From positions 1-10,016 of the forward strand of contig JADGOD010000025.1 in the NCBI GenBank assembly GCA_017883125.1: DNA of 10,016 nucleotides. Reading direction: 5' to 3'. The number at the start of each line of letters is the position of its first letter. Positions within the stretch are counted from its first letter, which is position 1. The notes beneath the pieces were generated by a model. The model did no database searches. It saw only the letters and a list, made by a program, of their open reading frames with translations, and was not told the DNA's origin. Both the position numbers and the translations under genes were made by a program. Source of the DNA: Acidimicrobiales bacterium (lineage in GTDB: Bacteria; Actinomycetota; Acidimicrobiia; Acidimicrobiales; RAAP-2). Shown piece after piece: positions 1 to 6,869 of the stretch.

Positions 1-752
1 GCACTGATCGCGTAGGGATCACGGGGATGAGCGCCGGCGATGATCGAGAGGCCGAGTCGGACGTCGGCGACGTGTCGGCCGAGCACGCCTTGGACCAGCA
101 TCAGCTGTGTGGCGAGCATGGTGCCGCCCGGCATGGTGGTGGTGGCGTAGGGGACACGCTGGGTGCTCGGCTTGATCGACGTCACGCCACAGGCATACGC
201 CGGGTTCCGCAGGGAGCCACCGATGTCGTTGCCCAGTCCAAGGGGTGACATCCCAGATGCCAGCGCCGAGGCTTCACCCCCGCTCGATCCACCAGCGGTG
301 CGGGATGAGTCCCATGGGTTCTTGGTCAGACCATGTAGCGCAGAGTTCGTGTGGACCCTGAGACCCAAGTCGGGGAGGTTGGTCCGGGCGAACGGGATCG
401 CCCCCGCGAAGCGCATCCTCTCGACCGCCGGAGCATCTTGCGTTGCGACCATCCCCGCCAAGAGAGGGATGCCGAAGGTGGTGACGTCACCGACAACGTC
501 GATGTTGTCCTTGACCGAGATCGGCACACCGTGGAGCGGTCCGAGGTGATCGCCACGCCGCACCGCTTCGTCGGCAGCTGCAGCTTGCACATGGGCCTCA
601 TTATCAAGAATCCGGACCACGGCATTGAGTGCCGGGTTCACCTCGTCGATCCGCTTCAGGTGGGCGTCGAGGACCTCGACCGCAGAGACCTCGCCGATGG
701 CGATCTGGCGAGCGATCTCTCTCGCAGACATGGACCAAAGTGCACCGGCCAT
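1..752 (-). CDS. Amidase-signature family amidase, partial (C-terminus beyond left edge)
   Basis: Hydrolyses a C-N amide bond by the Ser-cisSer-Lys mechanism; substrate unknown, probably cytoplasmic as no signal peptide is seen. Of the protein, 250 residues are visible. All three catalytic residues are present with family spacing: Lys81 in SVKDN, cis-Ser156 in GGSSGGEAS and nucleophile Ser180 in NDIGGSLRNPA (75 and 24 residues apart, as in FAAH). The stretch from 154 to 185 satisfies the amidase family signature. The N-terminus (SAREIARQIAIGEVSAVEVL) is the usual family helix. I chose ATG at 752 because a GAGGGGGAA element lies just upstream; an in-frame ATG at 731 is the alternative. The usual length is about 450-500 residues, so roughly half is missing. 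GatA is possible by family, but no gatB or gatC is seen and the catabolic context favours a stand-alone amidase. It is divergent from the amidohydrolase at 1241. Confidence 0.93.
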   Translation of the reverse strand, partial: MAGALWSMSAREIARQIAIGEVSAVEVLDAHLKRIDEVNPALNAVVRILDNEAHVQAAAADEAVRRGDHLGPLHGVPISVKDNIDVVGDVTTFGIPLLAGMVATQDAPAVERMRFAGAIPFARTNLPDLGLRVHTNSALHGLTKNPWDSSRTAGGSSGGEASALASGMSPLGLGNDIGGSLRNPAYACGVTSIKPSTQRVPYATTTMPGGTMLATQLMLVQGVLGRHVADVRLGLSIIAGAHPRDPYAIS

Positions 753-925
753 CTTCGATTCCCCCTCATCCTCCTCGACACACCAGGTCCTCAGAGCTGA
801 TTCTCCGACTGGCCGAAGTGTAAGCCTGCTCAGCGTCGACTCGCTGGTGGCTCGTGCCGGTGGAGTGCCATTCCGCAGGCCCACGGGATCCCAGGCGCGG
901 GACCTCTTGGACCAGCCCGGTCGCA

Positions 926-964
926 ACCGTCGAGAACGACGGTGCGTCCCTGCACCGTACCGTC
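926..964. promoter_or_regulatory. Mutually exclusive hairpins (possible RNA switch)
   Basis: Segment 937-945 (CGACGGTGC) has three nearby partners. It can pair with ACCGTCG at 926-932 (7 bp, AGAA loop), with GCACCGT at 952-958 (7 bp from 939-945, 6-nt loop), or with ACCGTC at 959-964 (6 bp). The stems cannot form together. The layout resembles an attenuator or other two-state leader, but it lies about 280 bp from the downstream start codon and no U-tract follows, so function is unproven. It could also be a set of protein-binding repeats, since the ACCGT core appears three times. Confidence 0.35.
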
Positions 965-1230
965 TGGCTGATATCGGATCCGACCCAGCATGAATGTGGG
1001 AGCCAGGGGTATCGTTTTGCAACGTGAGAACGCAGCAGCCACCGTCCGGTCTTTGGAATCGAACGACGAGGATGCTTGTCGCATTCAGTCGTGAATCCAG
1101 GCGAAGCGCAGAGGTCGTAGTAGCCGCAAACCAAGGCGTGATCTTCCCCACCCGGACCCTCGACGGCATTTATCAATTCTGTTATCGTATGGGGTACTGC
1201 ATTCTGATGGTGGTGCACTGAACCCAATAG

Positions 1231-1235
1231 AGGAG
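1231..1235 (+). promoter_or_regulatory. Ribosome binding site of the amidohydrolase
   Basis: AGGAG lies five bases before the ATG at 1241 and fixes that start against the next in-frame ATG (codon 10). Confidence 0.8.
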
Positions 1236-1240
1236 TTCCA

Positions 1241-2464
1241 ATGGAGTACCCGGTCCACAGCCAGGATATGACGTACTCGCAGTACCCCGCTCCGGTCTTC
1301 GACTGCGACTTCCACCTCTACGAGCAGGCGGACGCGTTCACTCGCTACCTGCCCAAGGAGCACAGCGGCTTGATGCAGCTCGTCGAGGTCAACGGCCGGA
1401 CCAAGCTGGCCGTGCGCGGCAAGATCTCCGGCTACATCCCCAACCCAACCTTCGAGGTCGTCGCCGCTCCCGGGTCAGGCATGGAGTACTTCGCTGCGCA
1501 CAACCCGACGGGCAAGAGCTTCCGCGAGATCGTCACCCCGATGCGCGCCATCCCCGAGTTCACCGACCGTGACGCTCGAATCAAGCTGATGGACCGCATG
1601 CACGTGGCCGCAACGCTGAACTACCCCACCCTCGCCTCGGTGGTCGAGGTCAACTTCATGGACGACCCCGAGCTCACCCAGATCATGGTCCACGCGTATA
1701 ACGAGTGGCTCTACGACGAGTGGAGGTTCGACCACGAAGAGCGGATCTTCACCACCCCGGTCATCAACCTCTCGACGCTCGAGGGTGCGATCAAGGAGCT
1801 CGAGTGGGTGCTCGAGAAGGGCGCCAAGGCGATCCTGCTCCGTCCGGCGCCCGTCGCAGGCTGGCGTGCTCCGCGCTCGCCCTTCCTTCCTGAGTTCGAC
1901 CCGTTCTGGGCACGCGTCCAGGATTCGGGCGTCCTCTTCACCACCCACGCCTCTGACTCGGGCTACACGAAGTACTCAAACGAGTGGGTCGGCCAGACCG
2001 ATGACGAGATGAAGGCTTTCGAGCCCGACGCCTTCACGCTGGCCTCAAAGAGCCACCGCGACGTCATGGACACCGTCATCTCGGCCGTTGCCCACGGCAT
2101 GCTGAGCCGGTTCCCAAAGGTCAAGATGGCCACCGTGGAGCTCGGCTCGTCGTGGCTGCCCCGCGTGGTCGAGGACCTGGTGCTCACCTACAACAAGGTG
2201 CCCCAGCAGTTCGCCGAGCACCCGCTCGACACGATCAAGCGCCAGCTCTACGTGGCGCCCTTCTGGGAGGACAAGCTCGAGCCGGTCATCGACATCGTCG
2301 GTCTCGACCACGTCCTCTACAGCTCGGACTGGCCGCACCCGGAGGGTCTCGCCGACCCCGTCGGCTTCTACCGCTGGTGCGAGGCTGAGGGCGTCTCGAA
2401 GGATGCCACCGACAAGATCATGGGGGAGAACATGTTCAACCTTATGGGCCTCAAGGCGGCTTGA
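1241..2464 (+). CDS. Amidohydrolase-2 family metal-dependent hydrolase (ACMSD-like)
   Basis: A 407-residue TIM-barrel hydrolase or decarboxylase of the amidohydrolase-2 family, which holds ACMSD, gamma-resorcylate decarboxylase and many uncharacterised actinobacterial enzymes of aromatic, terpene and steroid breakdown. Visible landmarks are the N-terminal metal motif DCDFHLYE (21-28, in place of the classical HxH), His236 in FTTHASDSG, Glu300 in TVELGSSWLPRVVEDL and the C-terminal metal-binding Asp363 in YSSDWPHPEG. No signal peptide is seen, so it is cytoplasmic. Length fits the family. The start is supported by AGGAG at 1231. Stop TGA is at 2462-2464, and a strong stem-loop follows 15 bases later. 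The gene appears to be a single transcription unit. The exact substrate cannot be told from sequence; both C-C (decarboxylase) and C-N or C-O hydrolysis occur in this family. Confidence 0.9.
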   Translation: MEYPVHSQDMTYSQYPAPVFDCDFHLYEQADAFTRYLPKEHSGLMQLVEVNGRTKLAVRGKISGYIPNPTFEVVAAPGSGMEYFAAHNPTGKSFREIVTPMRAIPEFTDRDARIKLMDRMHVAATLNYPTLASVVEVNFMDDPELTQIMVHAYNEWLYDEWRFDHEERIFTTPVINLSTLEGAIKELEWVLEKGAKAILLRPAPVAGWRAPRSPFLPEFDPFWARVQDSGVLFTTHASDSGYTKYSNEWVGQTDDEMKAFEPDAFTLASKSHRDVMDTVISAVAHGMLSRFPKVKMATVELGSSWLPRVVEDLVLTYNKVPQQFAEHPLDTIKRQLYVAPFWEDKLEPVIDIVGLDHVLYSSDWPHPEGLADPVGFYRWCEAEGVSKDATDKIMGENMFNLMGLKAA

Positions 2465-2479
2465 GCAGCAGCTCTCGTC

Positions 2480-2524
2480 AGCGCCCGTCGATCTCCCCAC
2501 TCCCGGGTGAGGTCGACGGGCGCT
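2480..2524 (+). terminator. Stem-loop behind the amidohydrolase, probable terminator
   Basis: Arms 2480-2495 and 2509-2524 form a 16-bp stem with one G-U wobble (positions 2492/2512) around a 13-nt loop. The stem core is GCGCCCGTCGA paired with TCGACGGGCGC. No U-tract follows, which is common in GC-rich actinobacteria. It sits 15 bases past the stop of the amidohydrolase and abuts the point where P450 homology on the opposite strand ends, so it could also block antisense transcription from that remnant. Confidence 0.75.
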
Positions 2525-2529
2525 GTCGC

Positions 2530-2637
2530 GTCCCGGGGCAGCACCGGACACTTCTCCTGCAGGTACTCGAAGTACGGAAAGGGATCGTCGACGAGCGACC
2601 CGTCCGTGTAGGAGTCCACCATCTCGAAGTTGGTCAT
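2530..2637 (-). pseudogene. Cytochrome P450, 5' remnant of about 36 codons
   Basis: From ATG 2637 the minus strand reads like the N-terminus of an actinobacterial cytochrome P450: a short lead, then SLVDDPFPYFEYLQEKCPV, matching the family pattern of 'D..LV.DPYPYF..LR..CPV' that precedes the first beta sheet. A strong ribosome binding site (GGAGGAGG, four bases before the ATG) is retained, so this was a real translated start. After about residue 35 the similarity stops: the next codons come from the stem-loop at 2480-2524, and the open frame then runs antisense to the amidohydrolase to a stop at 2368. The I-helix, ExxR and heme-Cys motif are all absent. A full P450 is about 400 residues, so over 90% has been lost by deletion or rearrangement. 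It may still be translated as a meaningless ~90-residue peptide. Confidence 0.72.
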
Positions 2638-2640
2638 GTG

Positions 2641-2648
2641 CCTCCTCC
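2641..2648 (-). promoter_or_regulatory. Intact ribosome binding site of the P450 remnant
   Basis: On the minus strand GGAGGAGG stands shortly before the ATG at 2637. Such a good site supports the reading of the remnant as the true 5' end of a once-expressed gene. Confidence 0.75.
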
Positions 2649-2666
2649 AGGCTCCATGTGCTGTGA

Positions 2667-2703
2667 GGTTGTCTGGCAACCGGACGTGCGGCTGTCAACG
2701 CAC
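2667..2703. promoter_or_regulatory. Two inverted repeats, candidate TetR operator
   Basis: The 69-bp gap between the P450 remnant and the TetR gene holds two short inverted repeats: GGTTG-N5-CAACC at 2667-2681 and GTGCG-N8-CGCAC at 2686-2703. TetR-family repressors commonly bind such a site between their own gene and a divergent target. Either repeat could be the operator; the second lies four bases before the proposed TetR start. Confidence 0.45.
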
Positions 2704-2706
2704 AGG

Positions 2707-3324
2707 ATGCAATATGCAACGGTGGAAAGCAAGACGACGACACGCCAGATCGGTTCGGAGGACTCCAAGAGCCGGGCCGCTCTCCTTGACGCGGCACAGG
2801 CCCTCATGCTCGACGAGGGCTACGCCGCGGTGACATCCCGCCGCGTCGCAGCGAGGGCAGGCCTGAAGCCCCAGCTCGTCCACGATCACTTCCGCTCGAT
2901 GGACGACCTGTTCCTCGCCCTCGTCCGACGGGGTGCTGAGCGGAACCTCGATCGCCAGGCGAGCGCCTTGGCCTCGCCCCAGCCGCTGCGGGCGCTGTGG
3001 GCCTTGAGCAGCGAGCCGGCGGGGGCAGCCCTCACCACGGAGTTCACGGCCTTGGCCAACCACCGCAAGGCCATCCGAACCGAGATCGCGGCCTACGCCG
3101 AGCGGTTCCGTCGCCAGCAGGCTGAGGCGTTGTCCGGGGTGTCCCGCGAGTACGGCATCGACCCCGACGAGCTCCCGCCCACAGCCGCGCTCTTCCTCAT
3201 GACCAGCATCTAGCGCGTCCTTGTCATGGAGCAGGCTCTCGGAGTCACCACCGGCCACGCGGAGATTCTCGAGCTGGTCGAGCGCTACCTCGCCCAGGTC
3301 GAGGGAGTCACCGACTGCCTCTGA
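2707..3324 (+). pseudogene. TetR-family regulator interrupted by an in-frame amber codon
   Basis: TetR-type transcriptional regulator. The N-terminal helix-turn-helix lies at residues 23-70 (AALLDAAQALMLDEGYAAVT, then RRVAARAGLKPQLVHDHF and MDDLFLALV). A helical ligand-binding and dimer domain follows. Translation meets TAG at 3211-3213 (codon 169), after ALFLMTSI. Beyond it, in the same frame and with no indel, 36 more codons read RVLVMEQALGVTTGHAEILE and on to TGA at 3322, which is the usual C-terminal helix of this subfamily. A single C-to-A change of a TCG Ser codon would explain the stop. The product would be a 168-residue protein lacking its last helix, which normally helps dimerise. 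ATG 2707 is chosen because it precedes the HTH by the normal distance; no clear ribosome site is present, and GTG 2722 is an alternative. Its likely target, the divergent P450, is itself truncated. Confidence 0.8.
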
Positions 3325-3567
3325 GCCTGACCCCCGATCGGTTTCTTGGTGCAGGGGGAGAAGCGGGTCTGCTGCGTGTCATCGTGGCGCGGTGACTGTT
3401 GGGGAATGGCTGGGTGCACTGATCCGGCCCGTTGCGTGCGAATCCCCTTCTCGGGAGGCAGCTCCAAACAGGGCCATCATGGGGCTCTCCTGGCGGCAAG
3501 AGCGATCTTCGCCCTATCCCGCACGCCGATGGCTAGCGTTACGTGCAGATGACGGCGGAGGAGGACG
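3325..3567 (+). other. Noncoding region upstream of the oxidase operon
   Basis: No gene is recognised here. It should carry the promoter for the leader frame and oxidase operon, but I see no clear -35/-10 pair. A weak inverted repeat GCTCT-N10-AGAGC spans 3484-3503. Confidence 0.5.
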
Positions 3568-3633
3568 ATGACGACGCGTGACGGAGCCGGATCGTCCGAG
3601 TCAGGTTCGGAGAGAGCGGTGGGCCGTTCATGA
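3568..3633 (+). CDS. Small 21-codon leader frame overlapping the oxidase start
   Basis: A short frame begins at ATG 3568 behind GGAGGAGG (3557-3564), the best ribosome binding site in the region. It encodes 21 residues beginning MTTRDGAGSSESG and ends with TGA at 3631-3633. The start codon of the downstream oxidase (ATG 3630) overlaps this stop as ATGA. The oxidase has only a weak site of its own (GGTGGG), so this arrangement suggests that ribosomes terminate and restart. The peptide is Ser/Gly-rich and hydrophilic and matches no family I know. It could be a translational-coupling leader or a chance frame; comparison with related genomes would decide. Confidence 0.42.
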   Translation: MTTRDGAGSSESGSERAVGRS

Positions 3634-5024
3634 TCGAGCAGATTCTGGCCGACATCGTGGGAGCCGCGAACCTGGACGTCGACGACGCCATCAGTGACGA
3701 GGCGACCCACGACGAGGCGCTGGGCGGGGCCGTGGTTCGTCCCCGGGCCGTCGTTCGGCCGGGCTGCACTACCGAGGTGGCCGCCATCGTACGGCTGGCG
3801 ATGGCCGAGGGTGTCCCGCTCACGGCACGCGGGTCGGGCACCGGCCTCTCGGGCGGGTGTGTGCCGAGCGAAGGGGGAATCATCGTCTCATTCGAGCGCA
3901 TGAACCAAATCCTCGAGATCGACGTCGCCAACCACGTGGCCGTCGTCGAACCCGGCGTGACGCTGGCGCAGCTCGAAGAGGCCCTCGAGACGACCGACCT
4001 GATCTACCCGGTCTTCCCTGGCGAGCAGTCGGCCAGCCTGGGCGGCAACATCGCGACAAACGCCGGTGGCATGCGAGCCGTGAAGTACGGGGTGACGCGC
4101 CACCACGTTCTCGGCCTCGAGGCGGTGCTCGGCACCGGCGAGGTGATCTCGGCCGGCGGCAAGTTCGTCAAGTCCACTTCCGGCTACGACCTCACCCAGC
4201 TGATCGTCGGGTCCGAGGGGACCCTTGCCCTCGTGACGAAGGCCACGCTTCGCCTGCACCCACGCGCTCGCTACCACGCCACGCTCCTCGCGCCCTTCGC
4301 CACCGTCGACGACGTGGCCCGTACGGTGCCGGACATCGTGGCCAGCGGGATCGGCCCACTCGTAGTTGAGTACGTCGACTTCCTGACCATGGCAGCGATC
4401 ACTGCCCAGGAGGGGATCGACCTCGGGATCCCCGAGGGGATCCGGAGCCGGGCGCTCGCCTACCTTGTGGTCGTCCTCGAGGACCACCACCGAGACCGTC
4501 TGGACGAGGACACCGAGTCGCTGGCCGGTCTCGTCGCCGACCTCGGGGCCCTGGAGGTCTACGTGCTGCCTGACCTCGCCGGCTCCCAGTTGATCCGGGC
4601 TCGCGAGCGAGCCTTCTGGGCGTCGAAGGCGGCCGGGGCTGACGACTTGCTCGACGTCGTCGTGCCCCGGGCTTCGATCCCTCGCTACCTGGAGGCCGTC
4701 GCCGAGGTCGCTCGGGCCACGGGGTCGCTCATCACCGGCTGCGGACACGCAGGGGATGGAAACGTTCACCTCTCGGTCTTCCAGCCCGACGCCGAGGTGC
4801 GCGGCGGGATCATGCGCACGGTGCTGGCGACGGGACTCGAGCTCGGTGGGGCCATCTCGGGCGAGCACGGCATCGGGGTGAGCAAGCGGTCATACCTGGC
4901 CGAGCTCGAGGATCCGGCCAAACTCGCCCTCATGCGCCGGATCAAGGTGGCATTCGACCCCCGATCCATCCTTAACCCTGGGACCATCTTCGACGCCGGC
5001 TTCGGCGAGGTCGTGGATCGGTGA
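3630..5024 (+). CDS. FAD-linked 2-hydroxyacid dehydrogenase (GlcD / D-lactate dehydrogenase type)
   Basis: A 464-residue flavoprotein of the VAO/PCMH superfamily, likely oxidising a D-2-hydroxy acid to the 2-oxo acid. The FAD-binding domain shows ARGSGTGLSGG (67-77), the pyrophosphate-contact segment PGEQSASLGGNIATNAGG (130-147) and GSEGTLALVTKA (194-205). The C-terminal cap carries HAGDGNVH (373-380) and GEHGIG (411-416), the metal and substrate histidines of the GlcD / D-2-hydroxyglutarate dehydrogenase group, then FDPRSILNPG. Length matches GlcD. No signal peptide or Fe-S domain is present, and no GlcE or GlcF partner is nearby, so the electron acceptor is unknown. The start overlaps the leader frame by ATGA, and the stop overlaps the next gene's GTG start (GTGA), implying a tightly coupled operon. 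The substrate cannot be fixed from sequence. Confidence 0.92.
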   Translation: MIEQILADIVGAANLDVDDAISDEATHDEALGGAVVRPRAVVRPGCTTEVAAIVRLAMAEGVPLTARGSGTGLSGGCVPSEGGIIVSFERMNQILEIDVANHVAVVEPGVTLAQLEEALETTDLIYPVFPGEQSASLGGNIATNAGGMRAVKYGVTRHHVLGLEAVLGTGEVISAGGKFVKSTSGYDLTQLIVGSEGTLALVTKATLRLHPRARYHATLLAPFATVDDVARTVPDIVASGIGPLVVEYVDFLTMAAITAQEGIDLGIPEGIRSRALAYLVVVLEDHHRDRLDEDTESLAGLVADLGALEVYVLPDLAGSQLIRARERAFWASKAAGADDLLDVVVPRASIPRYLEAVAEVARATGSLITGCGHAGDGNVHLSVFQPDAEVRGGIMRTVLATGLELGGAISGEHGIGVSKRSYLAELEDPAKLALMRRIKVAFDPRSILNPGTIFDAGFGEVVDR

Positions 5025-6589
5025 ACGGCGCCCAGGCCCTCGTCCGCACGTTGGTTGCGGCTGGCGTCGACACGTGCTTCATGAACCCGGGAACCTCCGA
5101 GCTGCACCTCGTGGCGAGCCTTGACGACCTACCCGAGATGCACGGCGTGCTCGTGCTCTTCGAGGGGGTGGCGACTGGCGCCGCAGACGGATTTGCCAGG
5201 ATTGCCGGCCGGCCGGCGGCGACCTTGCTCCACCTCGGCCCGGGCCTCGGAAATGGACTGGCCAACCTTCACAACGCTCGTCGGGCTGGGAGTCCTGTCC
5301 TCGCCCTCGTCGGCGATCATGCCACCACCCACCACCACCTCGACGCTCAGCTGCAGTCGGACATCGAGACCGTTGCCCGTAACGTCTCCTCGTTCGTCCG
5401 CTCCTCCGCCTCAACGGCTGAGCTCGGCATCGACGTCCTCGACGCGCTCGCTGCTGCTGTTGGGCCGCCGGGGTCGGTTGCCACCCTCATCGTGCCCGCC
5501 GACGTCTCGTGGTCCGACGGCGGCGCGGTCGCTGAAGGCAGATCTCCCGCCGGTACTCTTGGGGCCGGCACCGCACCAGATGAGGCAGCCGTCGGCAACG
5601 CCGTGGCTGCGCTGCGCTCGAAGCGGCCCGCCGCCATCCTGATCGGAGGTCGGGCATGCCGTGGCCGGGCTCTCGATCTGGCGGCCGACCTCGCCGCCAG
5701 TGCCGGTGCCCGGCTGCTCTGCGAGACCTTCCCGGCGCGCCTCGAGCGCGGGGCGGGCCGCCCGGAGGTCGAACGCCTGTCCTACCTGGCGGAGTTCGCT
5801 ACCGCCCAGCTCGAGGGCCTCGAGCACCTGGTGCTCATCGATGCCCGCTCGCCGGTCACGTTCTTCGCATATCCGGGTAGGCCTGGCGACCTCGTGCCCC
5901 CCGGTTGCGATGTCCACCTCGTGGCCGGACCGGCCGACGATGTGACAGCGGCACTTGAAGCGTTGACCTTCCTGCTCGGCGTCGATCACGGAGTCGCGCG
6001 GCGCGCCGTGACGGAAGCTCCGGAGCTCCCCTCGGGCGCCCTCGATGCCCTCGGGGTCGCCCAGGCGCTCGGGAACCTTCTGCCCGAAGGGGCCATCGTC
6101 TCGGACGAAGGGGTCACCGCAGGGATCTTCGCTCCGGGGGCGACCGCCGGCGCCCCCCCGCACGATTGGCTGACCCTGACCGGTGGCGCGATCGGCCAGG
6201 GCCTCCCGGTGGCTCTGGGCGCCGCGCTGGCCGACCGCAGTCGGCAGGTCGTCGCCCTCCAAGCCGATGGCAGCGCGCTCTACACGTCTCAGGCGCTCTG
6301 GACGATGGCGCGCGAGGGTCTCGACGTCGTCACGGTCGTGCTCGCCAACCGCTCCTACGCCGTCCTGAACATGGAGCTCGACCGCGTCGGGGCCGCCCCC
6401 CCGGGACCACGTGCGCGCGCAATGCTCGACCTGACACATCCGACGATCGACTTCGTCTCGCTCAGCCGGGGACTCGGAGTCCCGGCGACGAGGGCGGAGA
6501 CCGCCGAAGAGTTCACCGTCCAGCTGGGCGCAGCGCTGGCCGAGCCGGGCCCAAGCGTGATCGAAGCGGTCATCCCGTCGATCCTCTGA
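5021..6589 (+). CDS. ThDP-dependent acetolactate synthase-like / 2-oxoacid decarboxylase
   Basis: A 522-residue thiamine-diphosphate enzyme with the three domains of the acetolactate synthase / benzoylformate decarboxylase family. The N-terminal Pyr domain holds FMNPGTSELH (20-29), the catalytic Glu48 in VLFEGVATGAADGFAR and a GDHATTHHH segment (98-106). The C-terminal PP domain holds LTGGAIGQGLPVALGAALAD (386-405) and the ThDP-Mg motif QADGS to ANRSY (414-446), with ADG in place of GDG. Genes of this type are often annotated as acetolactate synthase large subunit, but no small subunit is present and other residues suggest a decarboxylase or carboligase. The GTG start overlaps the TGA of the oxidase gene, so the two are co-translated. 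The context implies it acts on the 2-oxo acid made by its neighbour, as MdlC does after mandelate dehydrogenase. No clear terminator follows. Confidence 0.88.
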   Translation: MNGAQALVRTLVAAGVDTCFMNPGTSELHLVASLDDLPEMHGVLVLFEGVATGAADGFARIAGRPAATLLHLGPGLGNGLANLHNARRAGSPVLALVGDHATTHHHLDAQLQSDIETVARNVSSFVRSSASTAELGIDVLDALAAAVGPPGSVATLIVPADVSWSDGGAVAEGRSPAGTLGAGTAPDEAAVGNAVAALRSKRPAAILIGGRACRGRALDLAADLAASAGARLLCETFPARLERGAGRPEVERLSYLAEFATAQLEGLEHLVLIDARSPVTFFAYPGRPGDLVPPGCDVHLVAGPADDVTAALEALTFLLGVDHGVARRAVTEAPELPSGALDALGVAQALGNLLPEGAIVSDEGVTAGIFAPGATAGAPPHDWLTLTGGAIGQGLPVALGAALADRSRQVVALQADGSALYTSQALWTMAREGLDVVTVVLANRSYAVLNMELDRVGAAPPGPRARAMLDLTHPTIDFVSLSRGLGVPATRAETAEEFTVQLGAALAEPGPSVIEAVIPSIL

Positions 6590-6869
6590 GGCCCTCCCTC
6601 CAGGTCACGTTGTCAGCGCTGTGGCGGCGCCCTGATCTAGGTGGTCACTACATCTAGGTTTGCTTCGCTCGGTGCGGAGGAGGATGGGTCCCTGGAGCGC
6701 TCTAGGACGGAGAAGTCCGTTGGGCCGCCCAGTTCTCGATCCGGTGCCTTGAGAGACGCAGATGAGAGTTCCCAATCCGGACTCGGCCAATCCTTTGGCT
6801 GCAAGATCGGCTGAAGACGGCGCTGACGACGGTGACCGGAAGGTTCGATCACCGGTTCTGACAGGGATT

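Larger units (their letters stand above)
753..1240. other. Noncoding divergent gap between amidase and amidohydrolase
   Basis: This 488-bp gap has no open frame with coding character: the frames that cross it are rich in Cys, Trp, Arg and Ser and match no family I recognise. It should contain the promoters of both flanking genes. Visible structure is the hairpin cluster at 926-964. The last 100 bases before the amidohydrolase are less GC-rich (around TTATCAATTCTGTTATCGTA, 1171-1190), where a promoter would be expected, but I cannot assign -35 and -10 boxes with confidence. The hexamer ATTCTG occurs twice there (1176 and 1201). Confidence 0.6.

Noticed and set aside
766..1227. Minus-strand open frame of about 150 codons in the amidase/amidohydrolase gap
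   Set aside because: Rich in Cys, Trp and His, no domain, no good ribosome site, and it would run into the amidase start; it looks like chance in GC-rich DNA.
2461..2706. Upstream in-frame extension of the TetR gene
   Set aside because: The frame is open but runs through the amidohydrolase stop, the stem-loop and the P450 stub; the TetR fold starts normally after 2707.
2045..2797. Long minus-strand open frame across the amidohydrolase end and TetR start
   Set aside because: Lies in the antisense frame of a real gene, low-complexity Arg/Gly/Val composition, crosses the terminator and both promoters.
3888..4868. 326-codon antisense open frame inside the oxidase gene
   Set aside because: Mirror frame of a GC-rich gene whose sense product has all family motifs; composition is Gly/Asp/Val/Arg shadow type.
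5411..6439. 342-codon antisense open frame inside the ThDP enzyme gene
   Set aside because: Same shadow pattern; the sense strand carries a complete ThDP enzyme.
6635..6659. Direct repeat ATCTAGGT spaced by 17 bp, as a mobile-element target duplication
   Set aside because: Only eight bases with nothing resembling an element between or beside the copies.
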